DNA of 64,000 nt from a virus: IMG/VR virus record IMGVR_UViG_3300029984_000008, positions 1-64,000 of that record; one strand, given 5' to 3'. The translations under genes were made by a program, and so were the position numbers. The notes beneath the pieces are model-generated. The model saw only the letters and a list, made by a program, of their open reading frames with translations. It was not told the origin of the DNA and searched no databases. Shown in pieces: positions 58,116-64,000 of this stretch (position 1 is its first letter; every line of letters starts with the position of its first letter).

Positions 58116-58143
58116 ACAATAAAATAAAAGGATGGTGTTAATT

Positions 58144-58395
58144 ATGAAAACAACAGTAATGAGTATATCTGAATACAACCAATATATGAATAAAGAGCTT
58201 ACTTTGAGACAGATAAGGAAGCAACATTCAAATAATAATAAAGCAGCAATTGCACTAGGGATAGCCGCAGCACTTTTAATAGCTGGGATTACTTTAAATG
58301 CAATGGATGGTGCGGTGGCTTATGCGTATGTTACAGAGGCTGAAACAGCTTCAGCTATTCAAGCATTTTTTATAGGAACTGGTTTATCAATATAA
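58144..58395 (+). CDS. small single-pass membrane protein
   Basis: 83 residues from ATG 58144. Charged N-terminus, one hydrophobic span (AAIALGIAAALLIAGITL), then an Ala-rich C-terminus. Function unknown. Confidence 0.52.
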   Translation: MKTTVMSISEYNQYMNKELTLRQIRKQHSNNNKAAIALGIAAALLIAGITLNAMDGAVAYAYVTEAETASAIQAFFIGTGLSI

Positions 58396-58403
58396 CAAAT
58401 AGA

Positions 58404-58422
58404 GGGGACCTCAGGGTCCTCC
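58404..58422 (+). promoter_or_regulatory. intergenic hairpin
   Basis: GGACC (58406-58410) pairs with GGTCC (58415-58419), TCAG loop, with partial outer pairing of GG and CC. Confidence 0.62.
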
Positions 58423-58451
58423 AAAATAAATAAGAAAGATGTGTATTAATT

Positions 58452-58694
58452 ATGGCAGGTAAAAAAGAATTTAAGTGGGATAAAGAAGAGTTAGTAAGTA
58501 CAGAGATTATAAGTGAGCATGAAAAGAGAGAGGCTAGAATCTGTGAATTAAAAGGTAAAGAGTTTGTGGTATTCACTACTCTTAAATATATCAAGAATGC
58601 GTGGTTACCCTGTAGCGGCTATAGTATACCCAAAGAAATCTGGTCAAGTATCGTAGAGGCTGTAAATAAAACATTAAAAGGAGGTAAAAAATAA
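58452..58694 (+). CDS. small hypothetical protein
   Basis: 80 residues, basic (KREARICELKGKEFVVFTTL). AAAGATGTGTATTAATT site. Its stop shares a base with the next start. Confidence 0.5.
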   Translation: MAGKKEFKWDKEELVSTEIISEHEKREARICELKGKEFVVFTTLKYIKNAWLPCSGYSIPKEIWSSIVEAVNKTLKGGKK

Positions 58695-59206
58695 TGTTAG
58701 ATAAGTTTGGTGTATCATACGGAAGTGATAGAGTAGAAAATGGTTTAAAAGGTGATTGTAAGCGATATGCTGGTAAAATAGGTGCTGAGCGTGTAGCTAG
58801 AATAGGTGAAGAAAAAATGAAGTACTACCACCAATTGCAAGAGCTTAATGCAACCATAGAAGCTACGACTAAAAATAAACGTATCAAAAATAAACAAATA
58901 AGTCATAAGGTATTAGCAGATAGATATAGAGCCTTATTTAATTATAGAAGTTTAGACTATTACATGTATAGACTAGGTGTTGACTCACTAATTACTAGTA
59001 CTACTAAAGTTGGCGTTGAGTATGAGCTACATGAGCTATATGATGAAGCTAGTTATATGCTATTAGCATTAGGTGAGTATAAAGGCTATGGCTCAATACA
59101 CTGGATGTATGGCTGTGGCTGCCATGCCTGGGAAGCAGCAGGTGAACCAGACTTTCCTGAAAAAGACAGCTATTTACGTGAGGATTTAGGAATCCTGCTT
59201 TACTAG
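58694..59206 (+). CDS. hypothetical protein
   Basis: 170 residues, helical, Tyr-rich. Cys/His pattern YGCGCHAW late in the sequence. AAAGGAGG lies in the end of the previous gene. No family recognised. Confidence 0.5.
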   Translation: MLDKFGVSYGSDRVENGLKGDCKRYAGKIGAERVARIGEEKMKYYHQLQELNATIEATTKNKRIKNKQISHKVLADRYRALFNYRSLDYYMYRLGVDSLITSTTKVGVEYELHELYDEASYMLLALGEYKGYGSIHWMYGCGCHAWEAAGEPDFPEKDSYLREDLGILLY

Positions 59207-59220
59207 GATATAATGATAGT

Positions 59221-59236
59221 GGGGCCTCTGGGCTCC
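59221..59236 (+). promoter_or_regulatory. intergenic hairpin
   Basis: GGGGCC (59221-59226) pairs with GGCTCC (59231-59236), one wobble, TCTG loop. Confidence 0.64.
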
Positions 59237-59263
59237 CAAAATAAATAAAAGGGTGTGTATTAA

Positions 59264-59677
59264 ATGAAAAAAGATAATATAAGTGTTAAAGGATTTAAAG
59301 GGACTTGGTATATAATAGATGAGGCTTATTTCAGTGGCAAAGAGGTGTATCTATTAGAGCATGAAGAGTTTGGAGACGAGGCAGCATGCATAATAATAAA
59401 TAAAGAACTTGAATTAATCTTAAATAATGTATGGAATGGTTTTGATGACCTAGAGGAGCAAGTAGAAAAGAAGGAGCTTGACTTCAGTACCTGGAGACGA
59501 GACAACGGATATAAGTCTAAAGCTCAGCTATATATTGACATAGTAGAGAGCCCTGAAGAGGACGAAGATGCAGAGGAGACGCAAGACAGGGCACATGATG
59601 AGCAAGAAGAGCTAGAACAAAAGTTTTACGACTACTGTGAAAGCTACGGCTTTACAGCGGTAATGGATGAAGACTAA
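59264..59677 (+). CDS. acidic hypothetical protein
   Basis: 137 residues; C-terminal third very acidic (SPEEDEDAEETQDRAHDEQE). No family recognised. Last gene of its unit. Confidence 0.5.
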   Translation: MKKDNISVKGFKGTWYIIDEAYFSGKEVYLLEHEEFGDEAACIIINKELELILNNVWNGFDDLEEQVEKKELDFSTWRRDNGYKSKAQLYIDIVESPEEDEDAEETQDRAHDEQEELEQKFYDYCESYGFTAVMDED

Positions 59678-59685
59678 CAAGTAGA

Positions 59686-59711
59686 GGGTGCCGACAGTGG
59701 TGCCCTTTTTT
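59686..59711 (+). terminator. intrinsic terminator
   Basis: GGGTGCC (59686-59692) pairs with GGTGCCC (59699-59705) with two wobbles, followed by TTTTTT. Confidence 0.75.
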
Positions 59712-59723
59712 GTCAGAAAAAAG

Positions 59724-59754
59724 ATGTTTAAATTTGTTCAATATTGTGTATAAT
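59724..59754 (+). promoter_or_regulatory. promoter with phased TTGT motifs
   Basis: TATAAT (59749-59754); TGTTTA 18 bp upstream. TTGT at 59734 and 59744, with ATGT at 59724 in the same 10-bp register. Confidence 0.7.
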
Positions 59755-59811
59755 AATAGTATAGCAATAATATAAAATATGTAAAAAACGTAAGCGAGAG
59801 GATGAAGATAT

Positions 59812-60216
59812 ATGATATTAAAATTTATAAATCAACATGGTCACATTAAATTAGTAGAGGTTCCTGAGGATACTATGTGTATAAAGATAGAGATAAATGA
59901 CAGTATTACCAATAGCATAGTGATAAATGATGAGGGTAGAGTACCAGGCAGCGTAAGCACTGAGGTAATAGTGGACGGTGCAACTTATAATTTTGATACA
60001 CCTGAAACAGCTCTTAGCATAGGCAAGATGGATGAAGAGGGTTACCTATGGAGAACAGAGGCCGTGTTATACGCTACAGACAACGGCAGGTTATTAGCGC
60101 AAAACCAAACTCAAGGATACTCAAGTACACCTAAACCTGTGGCAACAAAACCTTGGACCAGAAGAGATATAAGCTACAGGTATATTAAGAAATCAGAAAA
60201 AGGAGGTACACTATAA
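59812..60216 (+). CDS. hypothetical protein
   Basis: 134 residues, beta-rich (NQHGHIKLVEVPEDTMCIKI). Stop overlaps the next start. No family recognised. Confidence 0.5.
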   Translation: MILKFINQHGHIKLVEVPEDTMCIKIEINDSITNSIVINDEGRVPGSVSTEVIVDGATYNFDTPETALSIGKMDEEGYLWRTEAVLYATDNGRLLAQNQTQGYSSTPKPVATKPWTRRDISYRYIKKSEKGGTL

Positions 60217-60374
60217 TGGCCTGTAAATTTGAGGACCTATGTGAACACAGGGGCACTAGCTACTGTGAAGATTGTACACATGACCCTGAATATGTAAGAG
60301 AATGCCAATTTGACTGGAACGGTGAAGACGAGGAGCCTACGCAAGAAGAATTAGCTGATGAGACCTATTCATAG
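60216..60374 (+). CDS. 52-residue Cys-rich protein
   Basis: ATG shares a base with the previous stop; AAAGGAGGTAC site. CKFEDLCEHRGTSYCEDC and RECQF suggest a small metal site; acidic tail. Function unknown. Confidence 0.52.
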   Translation: MACKFEDLCEHRGTSYCEDCTHDPEYVRECQFDWNGEDEEPTQEELADETYS

Positions 60375-60379
60375 AGCCC

Positions 60380-60409
60380 ATATACTTTCTGGAAAGGCCT
60401 TTGTATAGT
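60380..60409 (+). promoter_or_regulatory. class A phage promoter
   Basis: TATACT (60381) and TATAGT (60404), 17-bp spacer. Confidence 0.84.
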
Positions 60410-60418
60410 AAGAGTAGA

Positions 60419-60432
60419 GGAGCAGCAGCTCC
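60419..60432 (+). promoter_or_regulatory. leader hairpin
   Basis: GGAGC (60419-60423) pairs with GCTCC (60428-60432), AGCA tetraloop, then CAAAATAAAATAAAAGG. Confidence 0.66.
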
Positions 60433-60462
60433 CAAAATAAAATAAAAGGATGTGTATTAATA

Positions 60463-60996
60463 ATGAGAACTATCCATAATAAAAAGACTATACCTATTAA
60501 CGGCTGGAGAAGTAGAACATTAGCTCAATATTATTTTAGTGATTATCATGCAGAGGATAAGTTTTTTGATGACATGAAGTTTATAGTACCAGCAAAAATT
60601 ATTCAATTACTACCAGACTTTGACGGGACAAACCAAGCTTATGCTAATAGCTTCAAGGGTGAGCTACTATGCACAATAGAGGACATGGACGGTGACTACG
60701 GCTTCCATATAAGTTTAGAGCCTATTAAAACTGTAGAGCAAATGAGAGAGGCTTATGGCGTATGGAGCGACTGTCTTAAAACTAGTATAGAACGCAAATG
60801 TGTAGGCCTCTACTGGAAAGATGTAAGACCAGAGGACCTTATAATGCTTATAAGATTGGACGAGATAAGAGGCGCAAGACTTTTAATAAATGAACACGAC
60901 CACGGGTACTTGTATGACAACGACTTAATATACACAATGCTACAATTATACGGGGACGATATTTTCGACAAGCTAAATAAAGCATGTATGCTATAA
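60463..60996 (+). CDS. hypothetical protein
   Basis: 177 residues, alpha/beta mix (RTLAQYYFSDYHAEDKFFDD, later GVWSDCLKTSIERKCVGLYW). No family recognised. Confidence 0.5.
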   Translation: MRTIHNKKTIPINGWRSRTLAQYYFSDYHAEDKFFDDMKFIVPAKIIQLLPDFDGTNQAYANSFKGELLCTIEDMDGDYGFHISLEPIKTVEQMREAYGVWSDCLKTSIERKCVGLYWKDVRPEDLIMLIRLDEIRGARLLINEHDHGYLYDNDLIYTMLQLYGDDIFDKLNKACML

Positions 60997-61013
60997 AAGG
61001 GGTGTGGGTGTAA

Positions 61014-61265
61014 ATGAAAAAGATGCATGTATATGAGTTTAATGAGGGACTAGATGGTGTGATAGTGGCTAAGAGTGATAAGCAAGCGGCTAAGATGCTG
61101 GTAAAAGTCTATGATGGCTATACTGTTAATCAAATATTAGCACTTTGTAAAAATAAAGACTGTGAGGCAAAGATAGGGGGCGACGACTGGATAGTGGACA
61201 TAGGAAAAGAGCCCAAAAAAGAGTGCTATAAGAAAGCAGCATTCCTAGGCTGGTGCAACTATTAG
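61014..61265 (+). CDS. small hypothetical protein
   Basis: 83 residues (MHVYEFNEGLDGVIVAKSDK, then AAKMLVKVYDG) with the look of a small phage alpha/beta domain. AAAGGGGTGTGGG site. Confidence 0.5.
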   Translation: MKKMHVYEFNEGLDGVIVAKSDKQAAKMLVKVYDGYTVNQILALCKNKDCEAKIGGDDWIVDIGKEPKKECYKKAAFLGWCNY

Positions 61266-61276
61266 TAAATAAATAG

Positions 61277-61302
61277 GTTCTGGGGCAGGGGTGCCTCAGG
61301 AC
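61277..61302 (+). promoter_or_regulatory. intergenic hairpin, longest stem
   Basis: GTTCTGGGGCA (61277-61287) pairs with TGCCTCAGGAC (61292-61302), 11 bp with two wobbles, GGGG loop. Confidence 0.68.
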
Positions 61303-61345
61303 TTAACTTAAGAAATAAATTTGAATAGTGAAAGGATGTAATGTA

Positions 61346-61534
61346 ATGAAACCAATGGTAGAAATTAAGGACTTAAAGGACTGGGATATATTCAATATGT
61401 TAGAGCTAGCACAGGGTGCCCTAGCTAATGCAGGGCAGGCTGAGCAATTAGTATCAATGACTAGTCGTGTACTGAGTAGCCAAAGCTACAGCGACTCAAA
61501 ACTTATATTACAGGACTATGTGGATTTTAAGTAA
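61346..61534 (+). CDS. small hypothetical protein
   Basis: 62 residues from ATG 61346 after AAAGGATGTAATGTA. Helical (FNMLELAQGALANAGQAEQL). No family recognised. Confidence 0.5.
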   Translation: MKPMVEIKDLKDWDIFNMLELAQGALANAGQAEQLVSMTSRVLSSQSYSDSKLILQDYVDFK

Positions 61535-61603
61535 GGTAAACTAAATGGTATAAGGGTAAACAATTGAGAAATAAATAGATATATGTGAGAGGGGAAGTTA
61601 ATT

Positions 61604-61951
61604 ATGCTAAGGTTGTTAAAAGTAATAAATAAATCAGAGGATAGAGAGAGTACAGGTTCACCTGAGGTGGGCTTTGCGCACTATACAGTTAATTACCCAG
61701 CACTTAATTCAAGACTATTTAAAAATGATAGAAGAACCTATGACCTCTGTATTATTCATGTACATGCTAAGGAGTGTGGCTTAGGGTTCAAGGTAGTAGA
61801 AATAGGTAAGCCTCATTTAATAGGCACCAGGGTCCACTATGAAGCACTACAGGGGCCAGTAGATTTTAATGCTTATCAAGATGTGCTACAAGCGCTAATA
61901 ACTAAGTTTAATGAAACCTATAAGGAGGACTTAAGCTATGACTGTATATAG
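61604..61951 (+). CDS. hypothetical protein
   Basis: 115 residues, mixed alpha/beta. No family recognised. Carries AAGGAGG near its end, the site for the overlapping membrane microprotein. Confidence 0.5.
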   Translation: MLRLLKVINKSEDRESTGSPEVGFAHYTVNYPALNSRLFKNDRRTYDLCIIHVHAKECGLGFKVVEIGKPHLIGTRVHYEALQGPVDFNAYQDVLQALITKFNETYKEDLSYDCI

Positions 61952-62048
61952 GTGGCTGCTTATAGCAAAGGTTATACTAGAGCTAATTGTATTACGCTTA
62001 TTTATAATAGCATTAATAGTGCGCTTAAAGAATTTTAAACATAGATAG
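61938..62048 (+). CDS. 36-residue membrane microprotein
   Basis: ATG within the end of the previous gene, with AAGGAGG 8 bp upstream. Hydrophobic span VILELIVLRLFIIALIV, basic tail KNFKHR. Third such microprotein in the window. Confidence 0.52.
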   Translation: MTVYRWLLIAKVILELIVLRLFIIALIVRLKNFKHR

Positions 62049-62059
62049 TAGGAAGTAAG

Positions 62060-62083
62060 TGCACAGCGTCTAGGCGTTGTGCA
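62060..62083 (+). promoter_or_regulatory. intergenic hairpin
   Basis: TGCACAGCG (62060-62068) pairs with CGTTGTGCA (62075-62083), one wobble, TCTAGG loop. Confidence 0.68.
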
Positions 62084-62113
62084 TTAATATTTTATAGGAG
62101 AGGATGATAGATA

Positions 62114-62875
62114 GTGAATGTAACGGGTGTGTGCACACATGGTATGAGCAATACTAAAATATACAAAAAGTGGCGAAGTATGAAGAGAAGGTGCAATGCT
62201 AAAAACACTGAAAGTAAAATGTATAAAAACTACAGTGGCAGGGGCATTACAGTATGTGACGAGTGGAAAAATGATTTCATGGCCTTCTATACTTGGGCTA
62301 TGGCCAATGGTTATGCTGAGGGACTAGAACTAGATAGAAAAGATAATGACAAAGGCTATAGCCCTGACAATTGTAGGTTTATAACGCATAAAGAAAATGA
62401 GAGGCATAAGAGAACCGCTAAATATGCAACTATAAACGGTGTCACAAAAACAGGCACTGAGTGGGCAGAAGAATATGGGTTGTCACCACACGTAGTTAAT
62501 GAGAGAATTAAGCATGGCTGGGAGCCTGAAAGAATACTAGAAGCATCACAGTATAAAATAAGACGTATAACTATAGATGGGGAAACGAAGTCCATAAAAG
62601 AGTGGGCAGCTATCAGTGGCCTAGCCATAGACACAATCCAAGCCAGAATGGACAGGCAATGGGACAACAGCAGGCTACTAGAGCCTTTAGCTAAGCCTGG
62701 CCACCGCGCTACACGTATAACTATCAATGGAGAAACTAAAACAGTGTCTGAGTGGGCAGACGTTAGCGGTGTAGCTAAAAGTACTATACAAGGCAGACTT
62801 GCAAGAGGTTGGACTGGTGAAGACCTATTAAAACCAGCTGAGTACATTGCTAATTTTATGAAAGGGAGGAATTAA
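62114..62875 (+). CDS. HNH/AP2-type homing endonuclease with three HTH repeats
   Basis: 253 residues from GTG 62114. HNH/AP2-type core: YKKWRSMKRRCNAKN, YKNYSGRGITVCDEW, LDRKDNDKGYSPDNCRF. Then three repeats of about 45 residues built on I-x-G-x-TK-x-x-x-EWA and a helix-turn-helix ending GW (near 105-150, 152-195 and 200-243). Such tails set DNA site choice. Free-standing mobile endonuclease, inserted before the DnaQ-like gene. Confidence 0.85.
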   Translation: MNVTGVCTHGMSNTKIYKKWRSMKRRCNAKNTESKMYKNYSGRGITVCDEWKNDFMAFYTWAMANGYAEGLELDRKDNDKGYSPDNCRFITHKENERHKRTAKYATINGVTKTGTEWAEEYGLSPHVVNERIKHGWEPERILEASQYKIRRITIDGETKSIKEWAAISGLAIDTIQARMDRQWDNSRLLEPLAKPGHRATRITINGETKTVSEWADVSGVAKSTIQGRLARGWTGEDLLKPAEYIANFMKGRN

Positions 62876-62877
62876 AG

Positions 62878-63555
62878 ATGTTAAAGAAAATAAGTAAGGC
62901 TTATAGTGTTAAAGAAATGCCACTTTCATTTACAGTAATTGATTTCGAGACAACTGGTCTTGACCCAACTAACAGCGCAATAATAGAGATAGGCGCAGTA
63001 AGATTTACAGAGTTTGAACCTGTGGCTATGTTCAATACAATGGTATGTCAAGACCCTGTGCTTTATCCAATGAGTGAAGAAATGACTAAGCTCACTGGTC
63101 ATACAACTGAAGACATTGCTAAGGGTCTGACCGAGGAGCTAGCAATAGATGTACTAATACAATTTATAGATGATAGCTTAGTAGTGGGTCAAAATATACT
63201 ATTTGATTACTCATTTCTAACTACAGCGGCAGAGGGCTATGGCTATGCACTAGAACATGATTTACTTGATACACTAACAATAGCCAGGGATAGGAAGCCC
63301 TACCCACATAAACTAGAAAGCCTATGCAAATACTACGGGGTCGAGAATATGGCATGGCACAGCGCCTACTATGATGCCTTAGCAACTGGTCAAGTATTAC
63401 TTGCAATGTATGCAGAGGACCACACATATATAGCAGGCAAGCAAGTAATGGACTATGTAAATGTAATTGGATATAAAAGGAAATATGGTGAGCCTAGCTG
63501 GATACCTGGGTGGACAACGCTTAAGGCTCAGGGTTCAACTACAGTGCAGCACTAA
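62878..63555 (+). CDS. DnaQ-like 3'-5' exonuclease (DEDDh)
   Basis: 225 residues. ExoI DFETTGLD (Asp, Glu), ExoII QNILFDYSFL (Asp), ExoIII HSAYYDALATG (His, Asp) give the DEDDh set of PolIII-epsilon-like proteins. It may proofread, trim RNA or DNA, or recycle host nucleotides. The phage polymerase has its own exonuclease domain, so this is an additional activity. Confidence 0.88.
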   Translation: MLKKISKAYSVKEMPLSFTVIDFETTGLDPTNSAIIEIGAVRFTEFEPVAMFNTMVCQDPVLYPMSEEMTKLTGHTTEDIAKGLTEELAIDVLIQFIDDSLVVGQNILFDYSFLTTAAEGYGYALEHDLLDTLTIARDRKPYPHKLESLCKYYGVENMAWHSAYYDALATGQVLLAMYAEDHTYIAGKQVMDYVNVIGYKRKYGEPSWIPGWTTLKAQGSTTVQH

Positions 63556-63567
63556 GGAGGCTACTAT

Positions 63568-63726
63568 ATGCAAAAGAAACTGGTAATAGAATATTGGATT
63601 GATGAAAAAAGGGAAGCTGAGGCTAATAAAATATTAAATGATTTAACATCACAAGGGATACAGGGTGCGTATTTTAGCACTAAAGATGGTGTAAAAATAA
63701 TTGATGTTAAAGTTATAGAAATGTAG
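63568..63726 (+). CDS. 52-residue hypothetical protein
   Basis: ATG 63568 after TAAGGAGGCTAC. Alpha/beta sequence (KKLVIEYWIDEKREAEANKI). Follows the exonuclease by 12 bp. Function unknown. Confidence 0.52.
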   Translation: MQKKLVIEYWIDEKREAEANKILNDLTSQGIQGAYFSTKDGVKIIDVKVIEM

Positions 63727-63735
63727 CTAATTAAG

Positions 63736-63757
63736 GCACAATTCTTAAATATTGTGC
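63736..63757 (+). promoter_or_regulatory. intergenic hairpin
   Basis: GCACAAT (63736-63742) pairs perfectly with ATTGTGC (63751-63757), 8-nt loop. Confidence 0.66.
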
Positions 63758-63781
63758 ATTAGTAGGAGGTGGAAATATACT

Positions 63782-63940
63782 ATGTTTTTAGTTAAAAAAG
63801 ATGAAATAATAACTTTAAACGGAATTGAGTTTAGATGCAAAGTTAATGCATTTCAGATGCCTAGCATAATAAGTAGACAACTGTTGCACCAATTGGTTGA
63901 CGATAATGTATTTGAAGAAATAGAAGAGGAGGAGCAGTAA
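63782..63940 (+). CDS. small hypothetical protein
   Basis: 52 residues from ATG 63782, behind AGGAGGTGG; a TTG at 63752 lies inside the hairpin and is less likely. Ends with acidic EEIEEEEQ. Function unknown. Confidence 0.5.
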   Translation: MFLVKKDEIITLNGIEFRCKVNAFQMPSIISRQLLHQLVDDNVFEEIEEEEQ

Positions 63941-63969
63941 TATGATGACTAAATTAGAGGTGATGATAA

Positions 63970-64000
63970 ATGCTAAAAAGAAATGATAAGGGACTACTGG
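63970..64000 (+). CDS. 5' end of a gene cut by the window
   Basis: ATG 63970 after AGAGGTGATGATAA, open to the window end (MLKRNDKGLL). A 14-codon frame at 63942-63986 overlaps it and may be a leader or chance. Confidence 0.35.
   Translation, partial: MLKRNDKGLL

Noticed and set aside
63942-63986. 14-codon gene
   Set aside because: Very short and overlapping the next start. A leader peptide is possible but cannot be supported.

Overview
The window is a large piece of an AT-rich double-stranded DNA phage genome with a contractile (myovirus-type) tail. The host is most likely an anaerobic, low-GC Gram-positive (Bacillota) bacterium. The evidence is strong AGGAGG-type ribosome sites, a RepA_N initiator and a ParM/ParR pair (both typical of Gram-positive plasmids), a class II B12-dependent ribonucleotide reductase and a phi-LC3-like holin segment. 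TAA, TAG and TGA all end genes, so the code is standard. No rRNA, tRNA, CRISPR array or IS element was recognised.

Layout. (1) 1-17420, + strand: tail morphogenesis in the usual order (sheath, tube, frameshifted assembly chaperones, tape measure with two wall-hydrolase domains, LysM hub protein, spike, gp25-like wedge, J-like wedge, gpI-like protein, fibre), then two membrane proteins, one of them a likely holin. (2) 17481-21969: HU-like protein, a RepA_N plasmid initiator carrying 23-bp iterons inside its gene, an HTH-HNH protein, and small genes around a 347-bp non-coding block. (3) 22009-42784: replication, recombination and nucleotide metabolism (SNF2-type helicase, AEP primase fused to an MCM-like helicase, family A polymerase split by a group I intron with an HNH gene, a thymidylate-kinase-like protein with a broken P-loop, RuvC-like resolvase, class II ribonucleotide reductase, dUTPase, Cas4/RecB-like nuclease, homing endonucleases). 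(4) 42855-48488: short genes, many with zinc-knuckle cysteines, including a free-standing ClpX-type zinc-binding domain. (5) 48534-54909, - strand: a plasmid-like island with ParM, ParR, a YdjM-type membrane protein, two small membrane proteins, a TraG/VirD4-like ATPase and a replication-relaxation protein. (6) 55104-64000, + strand: short early-type genes, mostly unknown, plus an HNH endonuclease and a DnaQ-like exonuclease.

Regulation is unusually legible. Nine copies of a phage-specific promoter (TATACT, 17 bp, TATAGT) sit before early operons. Six other promoters carry TTGT motifs repeated every 10 bp. About 19 short intergenic hairpins differ in stem sequence but keep their pairing, and many are followed by an A-rich run and the unusual ribosome site AAGGATGGTGT.

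Taken together, tail genes plus a plasmid initiator with iterons, a ParMR partition system and a mobilisation-like ATPase suggest a phage-plasmid: a virus that may persist as a segregating extrachromosomal replicon. That is inference; capsid, terminase, endolysin and lysogeny genes lie outside the window or were not recognised.
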